Shown here: positions 1 through 9,709 of the stretch, piece by piece
How the letters are laid out: each line of letters opens with the position of its first letter
Position numbering within the stretch: position 1 is the stretch's first letter
Origin: Agelas oroides
Lineage: Eukaryota; Porifera; Demospongiae; Agelasida; Agelasidae
Reading direction: 5' to 3'
NCBI GenBank assembly: GCA_949130485.1
Contig: OX422199.1
Location: forward strand, 3,519,402 to 3,583,401
DNA length: 64,000 bases
Notes under the pieces: generated by a model
The model's database searches: none
What the model was told of the DNA's origin: nothing
What the model saw: the letters and a program-made list of their open reading frames with translations, nothing else
Translations under genes and position numbers: made by a program

Positions 1-126
1 CCACTTGCTTCGTTGGAGGAATATGAAGACTCAGGCACAACACAAAAGGAGGATGTTAAGAAGACACCAGCCAAAGTGCTACCATCAACTCGCAGTAAAC
101 ATTGTATGTGTACTATATGCATGTAA
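1..126 (+). CDS. C-terminal coding exon of an unidentified gene (5' part outside window)
   Basis: The first reading frame is open from the window edge to a TAA at 124-126. It encodes about 41 hydrophilic, Lys/Glu/Thr-rich residues ending in ...KHCMCTICM. The composition is ordinary for a protein C-terminus, and an AATAAA lies 38 bp after the stop, which together suggest the last exon of a plus-strand gene entering from the left. No domain is recognisable and the family is unknown. The short length means it could be a chance open frame. Confidence 0.4.
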   Translation, partial: PLASLEEYEDSGTTQKEDVKKTPAKVLPSTRSKHCMCTICM

Positions 127-164
127 ATGACTATAACAAGCAAATTTGAAATGTGAAAGTTGAC

Positions 165-170
165 AATAAA
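165..170 (+). terminator. Candidate polyadenylation signal AATAAA
   Basis: A canonical AATAAA hexamer lies 38 bp downstream of the TAA that ends the exon at 1-126. The spacing suits a short 3' UTR. The surrounding DNA is A/T rich, so a chance match is possible. Confidence 0.35.
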
Positions 171-299
171 ACTTGAAATTGAATATCAGTGGCTAGTGTT
201 CTAAGTCATATGAAGTACTTGATGGTTAAAACACTAGCTGGCATAGTACCGTCTATACCACTTGAGCTTGGCTTTTGCAGCCTTCAAATTAGTCATACG

Positions 300-665
300 A
301 GCTGCTGCCCTTTTTTTGTCAGGGTTCCTCCAATAACTACTATGGGAGGATACGCAGGAAGCTGCCCTTCCTTTCTCAGGGTCCTCCCAATAGCGGGTAT
401 GGGAGGATACGCGGGAAGCTGCCCTTCCTTTCTCAGGGTCCTCCCAATAACGGGTATGGGAGGATGCCCTGGAAGATGCCCTTTTGGTCTCAGGGTCCTC
501 CCAATAACGGGTATGGGAGGACGCCCTTTTCGTCTCAGGGTCCTTCCAATAACAGGCATGGGAGGACGCCCTTTTCGTCTCAGGGTCCTTCCAATAACAG
601 GCATGGGAGGACGCCCGGGAAGATGCCCTATGTTTCTCCGGGTCCTTCCAGTAATTATTACGGGA
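300..665. repeat. GC-rich minisatellite, about 7 units of 45-57 bp, open in several frames
   Basis: Tandem imperfect copies share the core CAGGGTCCTCCCAATAACGG followed by GTATGGGAGG. Short units of about 45 bp and long units of about 57 bp alternate. Most units contain a pyrimidine run followed by CAG|G, which resembles a splice acceptor. The plus frame reads as QGPPNNGYGR-like repeats. The minus frame, from an ATG at 743-745 to 293, reads as a basic protein with repeated RRKGRPPMPVIGRTL blocks. Because several frames stay open, openness alone is not evidence of coding. The minus-strand 150-residue reading, with AT-hook-like KGRPP cores, is the most protein-like alternative, but I would not annotate a gene on this evidence. 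Confidence 0.8.
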
Positions 666-847
666 CGCTTGCCTTTTTTTTCCCCTTTGTTGTTTCGCAG
701 GTAGTTCTGCTTGTACTTCGCTCGTTTCTTGTGGACATTATGCATATTGCGTTCGATGTAAAGTGCAGCACAACTACGTCAACTGATCCACGAAATCAGA
801 TTTGCAAACTGCAACGCTCAATTCTCACCTTCTCTACGAAGTACTGA

Positions 848-1800
848 ACCACGTGCTCAGTTGAACCCTGGTGACGTAATTATGAGTAATATTTAATTCG
901 AGCAAAATGGCGTGTAGCAGCTAGCTTAAGTGTGAGATTACCTGAGAATCGCCGACAAGTTTGAGTTCTTTCTTTTAGACCGATAAGTGGCAGGTGCAAT
1001 ACCTAGTGATTTATCCTGTTGTTTTGCGTTTGAATCGTTGTAAAAGCTCCAGCCGTTTTCGTGCTATCGCGGTGGAAGGCAGAAGAGGAAAGAAAGTCAG
1101 AAGATAGACGATTTGTCCGTTTTGGCGACTTGCCGGTCTGGTGCTTAGCGATACTTTCCAGCAAACTTAACAGTCTTTTTGCTCATGAAAACACTCGATA
1201 ATGCCTGATATGGCTCATACAGGCCTTTGACTAATCTAATGAAGACATTTCGAGCGTGTTATTTGTGCACTTTTAATGTGGCGGCCATTTTTTTTCGGGG
1301 TCATCCCTACATATGGCGTACTACCGTACGCCATGATTAGCACTTCTATCAAGTACTGTTCCAAGGTACACCTGTTTCAATCAGTATGGCCACTAATTCA
1401 ATTTACAAGCTTCAGGCACTCAGTATATAGCTCTCTCAGGTGTTGAACAGCTGTGCACTTTGCAAATTGATTAATGCAGCCACTTTCTAGAAGTTCGAAG
1501 GTTGTGCAACAGCGGTGTGTAGCGAACGTTTTTGCAGTGTATACATGTAGCAAGAGATTCAAGGCAAGTTAGCAAGCTTCATTGGGACCAAAGCGTGTGT
1601 GCAGTAAGGGCTATTTGTTTCTGTGTTAATTATTACTGACTTATTTAGAAATTATTGCTTGTGTATAGTAACACTATTATTATTGAATTGCAAATGATCA
1701 CCATCAGTTTTGTGTGTATGGATGTTGGTGGGGTTAGACTTCTACTGCCTCATCTTGTGTAGTAGGTGCCTTGCATTCACTGCCAATAATGTGTATCTAC
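848..1800. other. Intergenic, no gene recognised
   Basis: I see no long open frame, RNA gene or transposon terminus here. A small perfect hairpin (TGGCGTAC, 4-nt loop, GTACGCCA) lies near 1314-1333. The right edge abuts the MITE at 1801. Confidence 0.5.
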
Positions 1801-2359
1801 CAGTGGCGTAGCCAGAGTTCAGCAATTACCTGGGCACTTGGTGGGCGTAAGCCCACCACACTCTAGGGGGATCTGGGGGCATGCCCCCCAGAAAATTTTT
1901 TGAAATTTTAGGTGCTCTGAGGTGCATTCTGGGGCATTCTGAGACAGCGTAGCTCGCACCCGTCGCTCATATTTGCTGCTAAAGTTGACGGGCAAAGAAG
2001 CTAAAATCGCAGATAAGGCCAGGCAAACCGGATTTATTGTTTTGCATCAGCGCCCGCTTTTAATGGCTGTAGCGCGGTGGATTTGCCGAGCGTGTATAGC
2101 ATTTGCTAGTAACAAATAATGAATAATGACCGCCCGCGCCGCCCGCACGCAAATCGAGCAAGTGGCTGATGCGAAACAACAAATCTAGTTTGCCTGGCCT
2201 AAGCGGCATTGGCAGCTTTATTCTACATGACATAATTCTATATATACATGCAGCAACGCTGTTGCGATTCAGGTAAGTTGACCTCACATGATTTACCAGG
2301 GCACTCAGAAATTCACCAGGGCCTGGGCCCGTATGGGCCCGGGTGTAGCTACGCCACTG
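1801..2359. mobile_element. Non-autonomous DNA transposon (MITE), 559 bp
   Basis: The ends are inverted copies, starting CAGTGGCGTAGC and finishing GCTACGCCACTG. Inside is a second, roughly 34-bp inverted repeat: GGCCAGGCAAAC near 2018 against GTTTGCCTGGCC near 2190. A GC hairpin of the GGGGGCATGCCCCCC type lies near the left end. No transposase is present. CAGTGG-type termini suit hAT-like elements. I find no target-site duplication: the left flank ends GTATCTAC and the right flank begins ATTGTGGG. This suggests a rearrangement at the right junction, where a truncated receptor gene starts at once. Confidence 0.75.
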
Positions 2360-3265
2360 ATTGTGGGTGGGATGATTGTCTCCAGCCATTATTCCACCAC
2401 TGCAGCTAAACTGTTCAGAAGGCATGCTGTGAAGGTGCTTGCTACACTCTTCTTACTGTCCTTTGCTAAACTCCAGCGTACCATCATCACAGCTCTCTCC
2501 TTCACCTTTCTCACCTACCCTGATGGGACTAAGACTGTGTGGCTCTGTGACAGCAACATTGAGTACTTACATGGGAAGCACATCCCTCTATTCATTGCTG
2601 CCTTTCTTGCTCTTCTGTTCCTTGTGGTCCCCTACACCTTAGTGCTGTTCTTTATCCAGTGTCTACCCAAGTTAAAGTGCCAAATCTTTATCTGGGTGAA
2701 GAAGTTGAAGCCATTGTTTGATGCCTACACAGGTCCATACAAGGATAGGTACCGATTCTGGATTGGGTTTTTGCTGATCATTCGCATAATCCTCTTCCTC
2801 ATCTTTACCCTCAGTAATCCTGGTCTGAATCTTGCTGCAATAAGTGTCACTAGCACCTGTCTAGCTTTCACTCCAGCTGTCTACAAGAAAGCATGGCTTA
2901 CTCTGCTGGAGTACTCCCTGCTACTCAATCTAAGTGCAGTCTCTGTTGCTACATTTTACTGTCGTTACACCCAGTTCAGTGGTAATCAAGCAGTGGTAGT
3001 GTATATTTCAGTTGGCACTGCCCTCATAACATTTGTTGGAATATTAGTCTACCATCTCTACCAGTGCACCATCATTTCACGAGCCTGGAAGACTGTCTCA
3101 GATTGGGTTACTCAGAGGAGCAACAATCGTGAACTGGTGAACATTGCAGCAGAAAGCTCAGATGAAGAAGATGAGGAACAAGCTCAGGCTGAAATACGAC
3201 CACTGATGTTGCAGTTTAATGAATATCGTGAACCAGTCCTGAGTTATGATGATCAGGACAGCTGA
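2360..3265 (+). pseudogene. 3' fragment of the giant beta-helix/multi-pass membrane gene family
   Basis: This keeps only the part from membrane segment 4 (VGGMIVSSHYST) to the stop codon, about 300 of roughly 1660 residues. The Cys-rich region and the whole ectodomain are missing. The retained frame is open: it has the VWLCDSNIEYLHGKHIP loop, later membrane segments, and an acidic tail ending EYREPVLSYDDQDS. The frame continues upstream into the MITE, giving a 325-codon chimeric ORF from 2288 whose first residues are transposon-derived. It lacks a signal peptide and a complete membrane domain, so I call it a truncated copy. Its last membrane segment (CRYTQFSG, SVGTALITFV) resembles pseudogene B more than A or D. 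Confidence 0.85.
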
Positions 3266-5019
3266 CCAAGCTGTTTACAATTCTGACATTTAGTCTGAGT
3301 ATGAACACTAAAAAGTTGACTTGTGTGTCAGTTTACAATAGCCATAGGTATATCAATGTAATTTGTGCTTGTTGTACATTAGCTAACATAATAATATAGT
3401 TGCCAGTTGTTGGGGTATCGGGTGGGGGAGCGCCAACACTGCTACGCACATCATAGCTCCTGTTTGTTGGGGCAAGGCTCGCATAATTGTGTAAATTATG
3501 TCTTCTCCTAATGCGTGGGGGTCGTTGAGGGAGGGGGGGGTGATGGCCACTTATTCTGGATTATGCTGGGGGTGGGGCTGAATAGTTCAATGGTTACAAA
3601 ATCTGATATTACTAGCATCAGATTGTTATTGTGCTTCACCACGTACTGTATGTATCCAAACTAGTGCCTTGCATTTAGCTACGTGTAATCTTAACACTAG
3701 CCAGTAGATGTTTGACTTTCACATTGAATGTTATGCTATTTCTAACAGCATGAAGATATACCACCTCATCATGACTAAGTAAGGTGTCTCACTAAAAGGG
3801 TGTACGTTTCATGCGCTGAGCTAAAACACAACTCACAAGAACCTTGATGCCAAGCAGTGTGCCTTATTAAATTTAAGCTAGTTGTTATTATATCACTTAC
3901 TTGCAGTACTGCAAGCCATCAATCACTGGATGGTGGGAAGGCCTGGGAATGAGGCCAGCCTAGTCTTACTATAGCCTAAACAGGTTACCCTGAGAAGTCT
4001 GCACTAGTACGAAACGTTGTTCACCTTCCAATGAAATCTAAGTCAAAAGATTGAAATCCAAAATTCTGAAATCTCTGTAAACCTTGAAATCTTGCATATT
4101 CTCTGTATAGTGGCTTAAAATTTCATATACCAGCTGCTGAAATCTCTGTTGAAATCTTGGGTTTTCAAAATCTCGACCATGCACAACTGTGATCTGTTGT
4201 AGACCCCTTCAGTGGTAGCTAGCTTTTAATTTGATGTGCTTGTCAATCCATACTTGATATACATTCAATAATATTATACAAATCTAATGCAGTTGTAATC
4301 CTCAGGTGGTGGCAGTTGTGGTTGGTGGGTATAAAGGATGTCTACTAGCCAGGCCATGTACCCCAGCCTATCATGAGGCCCCAAAAAATGTGCAGGCGAG
4401 ACTGGTTGCCTCCTCTCTTTTTCCATACTAATAGTGTTCTCTCCATTCCAATCAATAAACTCTGGTGTGGAATGAACCCTGCATGCCAGTCATTTCATCT
4501 CGAGTCTTGCCTAGATTAAGTGTAGGGCTAACTTAGGCTGACTGGGGGATCCATTATCTACACATGTACATACATGTAGGGTTGAATCTTGCATACAATA
4601 AAGGGTGTTATCTTGTAAGGTACATGTACTACACATTGCATTTCTTTTCTATGGGTGCAAGAACCAAGAAAAGCCTGCTCTATAGTTATTGTGATGCGTG
4701 ATCCACCGCAGAAGTGGAGATTAGGCATGTGCTGCATCAGTTAGTGCCAAACCAACTATGACATGTCCTTGAGCTAATTAAGATAGAAAATTGCTTTAAT
4801 TAAGAAGAAAAACGGAGTCCCCAGCTACTAAAAAGACTATTTGTATGCAATTTTTGATGGGCGTGAGTATGTACAAGGAATGGGCTAGAGTGTAATGTCT
4901 GGTACGTAGAGAGAAGTTGATATCTAGAGATCGTGATGACAGCAGCTGTTAACTTCCTGCTCTACTGCAGTATGAGTAGTCAATTGCCAACTCACACAAA
5001 GCTATCCTCCGACATGTAC
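3266..5019. other. Duplicated 3' flank of the receptor family, rearranged
   Basis: The first roughly 130 bp match the DNA after the tail relic at 59904. About 3900-4380 is the reverse complement of DNA near 19850-20260 upstream of B, sharing the GGCCTGGGAATGAGGCCAGC region and the AAATCT-rich stretch. About 4430-4500 matches other copies in direct orientation (AATAAACTCTGGTGTGG). This is consistent with an inverted, partly shuffled copy of the same segmental duplication unit. I find no gene here. Confidence 0.55.
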
Positions 5020-5545
5020 TGCAAGATGAGGGGAGCAGGGAGCCATTCCAGTGGCACCTCCATATCAGGCAGCTGCCACAGATGCAAACATTCACAGCAA
5101 ACAGGGTGAGGAAGAAAAGCCTTAGTGTTTCAGGATTTTAAACAGCTTTCGATATGAAGGAAACACTAAGGAAAGAGGTGGAGCTGACCAAATTTGGAGA
5201 GGTAACCATAGCCTTTAGATTATCCACCCCTGATCCTAGCAACTACACATAGTTACTACACCGAGCTACCGGGTGAGTACCATGAAGAAATTATATTACA
5301 GCAGTAAGGAGTAGATACAAAGAGGCCAACAAGAGTGATGACGATTCTGCAAACAACAGGTGCCAGCGTGCAGTGGAATCTTGGCCCTCTGACACTTAGC
5401 TATCAAACTAGACAAACAGCCACAGGGAAGTCTTTTCCTCAGGACAATATCAAGCCTGGTCCCTGTATTGTTAGCAATGAAAAGTGTATATAATTGAAGA
5501 AGTACTGATGAAAGAGAAAGGAGGCTAAAAATGTAGAACAAACTC
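5020..5545 (+). pseudogene. Exon relics of an unidentified gene carried by the duplication unit
   Basis: This is homologous, in plus orientation, to minus-strand relics near 28.1 and 57.8 kb. Readable pieces are KEVELTKFGEVTIAFRL and the splice-donor-like GAGCTACCGGGTGAGT. This copy keeps the frame through the FGEV junction where the other two share a 1-nt deletion, but it has stops elsewhere (for example TAG after SNYT). The parent protein is unknown to me. It lies in the left-hand continuation of gene A's 3' flank, interrupted at 5560-8839 by a transposon nest. Confidence 0.45.
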
Positions 5546-5606
5546 TCGTGTTCTGCCCAGGTTGTATTTAATCACTGGACTGGATTGTGGACTGGATTAC
5601 TGGACT

Positions 5607-6321
5607 CAGTGGCGGATTTAGGGGGGGTAAGGGGGGTGCAAATGCACCCCCCTTTGGCGGCTAGTAATGTATTTTGCGTACATAACTGCACGAGTCCATC
5701 AAATGATTATGCAGCAGTGGCATGCAGCAACAACAACCAGGCACAGTTACACACTCACGTATCAGTTCCTTACTGATCTCCAGACGTTTGACTAGGCCTA
5801 GAGTTGCTTCGAGATATTCAGTTCGGTCCGAGTGGTCCGCCACGGCGCGCCTCGGCGTAAGAGATTTCGAAATCCACTGGATTTCACGTGGATTTTGGAT
5901 TTCAGAGTGGATTTCTGGATTTCACAGTGGATTTCTGGATTTCACAGTGGATTTCTGGATTTCACAGTGGATTTCAGTTTGGATTTCTGCCGACAGGTTT
6001 CTTCTTGTATGTTGGATATTTTAGTTATAGTTCCCAGCTTAGCAAAAAAAATTTGATTAGTTGTAGTTTTGGTTAACTAGATTTTAAAAAAGCCATACTA
6101 AAATGTAGGCCTATTTAGTTAAAGTTATAGTTAACTAAAACAACACTGTCGGACAGTGTACGAGATTTCTTTTGTGACGGACCCCTCGGTTCGGCCTTCC
6201 AGCTATATTTTGTATGAATGCGTTCACGTGACCGAAAGTGGGCGTGGCGACCCTAAATTTCCAGCGCGCTTCGCGCGCCGGTGGCTGAACCCCCCTTTCT
6301 AAATTTCTAGATCCGCCACTG
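5607..6321. mobile_element. hAT5-like MITE, copy 1 (715 bp)
   Basis: Terminal inverted repeats start CAGTGGCGGATTTAG and end CTAGATCCGCCACTG. They are flanked by a 5-bp duplication, GGACT, at 5602-5606 and 6322-6326. It is nearly the same as the element at 8172-8829. Five-base duplications with CAGTGG ends are what I associate with the hAT5 group. Non-coding: ORFs inside it are repeat-driven. Confidence 0.85.
5907..5986. repeat. 20-bp tandem repeat inside hAT5-like MITE copy 1
   Basis: Three full units of GTGGATTTCTGGATTTCACA plus partial units. The second MITE copy has about one unit, so this expansion accounts for almost all of the 57-bp length difference between the two elements. Confidence 0.85.
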
Positions 6322-6651
6322 GGACTGGACTGCTGGATAGGATTACTTAATTTGTTCTTATCACATGACTTCTATCCAATGTGGTGAATTTGGTTACATT
6401 AATTAACTGCCTTATTCTAAGCTGCATGTCATCACCCCATGCATACTAGTGAATGTACATGAGTGCACAATGCACAAGCTACATGGACGGATGTGTACCA
6501 TGAGTTCATGGTGTACATGCAGTGAGTTCACAGCACCAGATCTGGCTATAGCAAGTATGTAAAAGAGCATCAAAAGTAGACAAAGGGCACTTCACAAAAA
6601 AATTGGCCTTGGAATAGACTGTATAGTGCCAATTGACTTACCAAGCAGCTC

Positions 6652-7926
6652 CATCTGCCGACAGGAAACTGGGAAAATCCCTAATTTTATGGACAGTGAA
6701 CAGTTGAAGACTCCCAAAACTGACTGTTTGCTAAAAAGTTAAGAAGACAAAGAAGTCTATCAGCTTGGATTCCAGGTGTGCCGACCTTGAAAATACAAGG
6801 TTCTGTGCCACCTTAAAAAGTATAGGCCTATACTGCATTGGTTCCCAATAACGCATTTATAATTAAGGATGTGGCCTGGTGGAACCCCTCATATGGTGGT
6901 CAGAACTTTGAAGATAAGCTTATATCGACTTCTTTATCGAGCATAACCGCACTCCAAGTGGGAAGAAAACAGTGACAGGAGTGCAGGTGGTAACTGCATC
7001 CCAAGTGCAAAGTATCAGGTGTAGGTTCGTCCTGCCCATAACAGACCATTGAGCAGATCCACTAGAGGCACACACTTCCAGGTGCATGGTGAGCAAGCAG
7101 TAAAGGGCATAAACATTGACTAAGAGAAACCCACTAACTACACATGGTGTGGAAGCCTGGCTAGATTAGGGCAAAAGTGATTGGACTTCGATGCACAATC
7201 CAGCTTTTAACATTAAGCATAGTTATTGGTGTATATAGAGTGAAGTGAAGCTTAGTTGGTGTTGCATATGAAGGCATGTAGAAGTGGGGTGCTAATAGGT
7301 AGTAAGTGAAGCCATGTAGAGGCAAGATAATACAAAGGCAGCCAACATACTGGACAGGAGATGGCCATGCTACTGTTGTATGCATCTATGTCTAAATTGT
7401 ATAGAAAATAAGAACACCACACAAATGCTACTGAGAGACATCAGTCGGTGTTGTAAAGAAGCGCCGTTACCATCAAAAATGCTGTGGAGGCATGGGATGT
7501 GCTGTAGTGCAGCAAGCCTGTAGTGAAGTGCACACTTCACTTAAGTATCAAAGTGACTTGTAGCTCAGTGTGGCTTTGCTGTATCGGTAGTCTGCTACCT
7601 GAAAGTTGTAGCTAATAAACCTAGCTTGTTAACAGTGTAGCTACCTACCTTAGTTATTATACAAGGCTCCACAGCTGCAAGTCAGGATGAAGTTTAGTGT
7701 GCTGCAGTGTCAGTAGCTGTGAGTAGTGTGTAATGCCTGCTTGTGAAAGCAAGCTTGTGTCTAGAAGCAGCAGAAAGGCCCCAGTGGCCAATTGCAAGAC
7801 TGTACTCTTTGGGTAGGCCCAGGTCTTGTGATCGTAACCCTGAAACTAGAAGTAATCCTGGTCCTGACTGTAACCCAGGTTTATGTTTTCGTTAACCTCT
7901 GCCGAGAGACTTCATTGCCACCTTAA
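6652..7926. mobile_element. Degenerate, rearranged TTAA-type MITE relic
   Basis: Pieces of the element seen intact at 16180-17199 are present. An inverted 5' end (CATCTGCCGACAGG... to GCCACCTTAA) runs to about 6816. A direct internal piece lies at about 6855-6932 (GTGGCCTGG...AAGCTTATATCGACTT). The 3' part is at about 7687-7926 and ends TTGCCACCTTAA. About 750 bp between 6933 and 7686 match nothing I recognise. It lies inside the 5560-8839 insertion, so it is part of a nest. Confidence 0.6.
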
Positions 7927-8000
7927 GGTCTCTTAGGCGCAAAACTCACACACTTGCATTTCCTTTGTTTCATGGCAATCTAGCCATTAAGCGTCAAACA

Positions 8001-8043
8001 TCATGTTCAACATGTGACCCCATCATGTTCAACATGTGACCCA
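8001..8043. repeat. Short tandem duplication, about 21 bp x2
   Basis: Two adjacent copies of the CATCATGTTCAACATGTGAC motif lie inside the composite insertion. No function is evident. Confidence 0.6.
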
Positions 8044-8171
8044 TTTCAGCACATCTGATTGGGTGGAGGTCATGTGGTACACACAGTTTTAAATATAAAG
8101 GACATCGAGTAATTGAGTAATCCAGCAGTCCAGTCCACTCCAGTCCACAATCCAGTCCAGCGATTAGACAT

Positions 8172-8829
8172 CAGTGGCGGATTTAGGGGGGGTAAGGGGG
8201 GTGCAAATGCACCCCCCTTTGGCGGCTAGTAATGTATTTTGCGTACATAACTGCACGAGTCCATCAAATGATTATGCAGCAGTGGCATGCAGCAACAACA
8301 ACCAGGCACAGTTACACACTCACGTATCAGTTCGTTACTGATCTCCAGACGTTTGACTAGGCCTAGAGTTGCTTCGAGATACTCAGTTCGGCCCAAGGGT
8401 TCCGCCACGGCGCGCCTCGGCGTACGAGATTTCGAAATCCACTGGATTTCACGTGGATTTCGGATTTCAGTCAGAGTGGATTTCTGGATTTCAGTTTGAA
8501 TTTCTGCCGACAGGTTTCTTCTTGTATGTTCTTGGATATTTTAGTTATAGTTCCCAGCTTAGCAAAAAATTTTAGTTAGTTGTAGTTTTGGTTAACTAAA
8601 TTTTAAAAAGGCCATACTAAAATGTATTTAGTTAAAGTTATAGTCAACACTGTCGGACAGTGTACGAAATTTCTTTTGTGACGGACCCCTCGGTTCGGCC
8701 TTCCAGCTATATTTTATTTTAATGCGTTCACGTGACGAAAGTGGGCGTGGCAAGCCAAAAATTTCTGGCGCGCTGCGCGCGCCCACCGGTGACTGAACCC
8801 CCCTTTCTAAATTTCTAGATCCGCCACTG
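8172..8829. mobile_element. hAT5-like MITE, copy 2 (658 bp)
   Basis: Same termini as copy 1 (CAGTGGCGGATTTAG ... CTAGATCCGCCACTG), flanked by the 5-bp duplication GACAT at 8167-8171 and 8830-8834. Internal sequence closely follows copy 1, but with only about one unit of the 20-bp tandem repeat. Insertion occurred in the right terminal repeat of the surrounding composite element. Confidence 0.85.
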
Positions 8830-8847
8830 GACATGACCATCTGCCCA

Positions 8848-9709
8848 CTACAGTTACAGCAATGAAACCAGTTGGAGGAAGAGGTGGCAAAAGGCAAAGA
8901 TATTTATCATCTTCATTTACCCTCCAATCAGACAAACTCTCAGACAAACTTTCAGACCCCAGTGCTGCTGAGTCAACACAAGAGCACCATTCCACTTTCC
9001 ACAGCTCAACACCTGTGTGTAGTAGAACTGGTGCATCTAAGAACAATTCCACTTTTTGGGGCAAAAAACACAAGAAACATCCGATTATGTCCAACAGCAT
9101 GTTTCTTGCTTGTTGCACGATATGCAAATATCTGGATCGCAAGTTTCACCATTTTCCAATGGTGCAGGGCTACCTGATGACCAGCAATCACATTTGTCCA
9201 TCTTATCAATTACTTGAAGTATGTAGTGATTATTCAGAAGCTGAGAATCACTTAATTCACTTCTTGGTTGTTTGTTTGAGATGATTAGTCGTTACTTTCA
9301 GGAGACAATATTTCACAGCTGGGCTTTAGTAAAGGTGTTGATCTAATGCACGCATGATACAGTTTTTAGTGGTCACCATGTCGTGATCTTCACTAGTTTC
9401 AGGCTGTTAAAAATAAAGTTTTTTGCACAAAGTAGGTCATTTGTGTAAAATGTCCATCACAGAAAGGTCATTAGCTAATACAAATCAAATGCATGGCTAG
9501 CTACTTCAGTTGAATGATGTAAAAAAAAAATAAAAAATACCAGTAACATGCATCTCTTACTAACAAAATATTAAATGTACAAAAAAATTACGTATCATGA
9601 ATGTTATCATTGTAAAATGACACACACAACTGCTTTTAGGATTTCTACTCAGACTAAATCAGTTGAATTAAGATACTAAATGAATGCAATATAAGGAGCA
9701 GTTTTTCTC
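8848..9709. other. Duplicated 3' flank of gene A
   Basis: Read on the minus strand from gene A's stop, this matches the DNA after B (26959-27780) and after D (56613-57430). Shared pieces include the TTGGACATAATTGG and CTGGTCATCAG-type stretches and the TGGAGGAAGAGGTGGCA segment. ORFs here are the decayed antisense relic seen in the other copies. I see no independent gene. Confidence 0.6.

Larger units (their letters stand above)
5560..8839. mobile_element. Composite transposon insertion with 8-bp target duplication, in the 3' flank of gene A
   Basis: An identical 8-bp TCTGCCCA lies at 5552-5559 and 8840-8847. The homologous flanks of B (near 27.77 kb) and D (near 57.43 kb) run through this point uninterrupted. 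The ends are long, imperfect inverted repeats rich in CTGGACTGGATTGTGG. The left arm is split by the MITE at 5607-6321, and the MITE at 8172-8829 sits 10 bp inside the right end. An 8-bp duplication suits hAT-type transposition. No transposase frame survives. Internal content is mostly other inserted elements (see 6652-7926). Confidence 0.7.
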
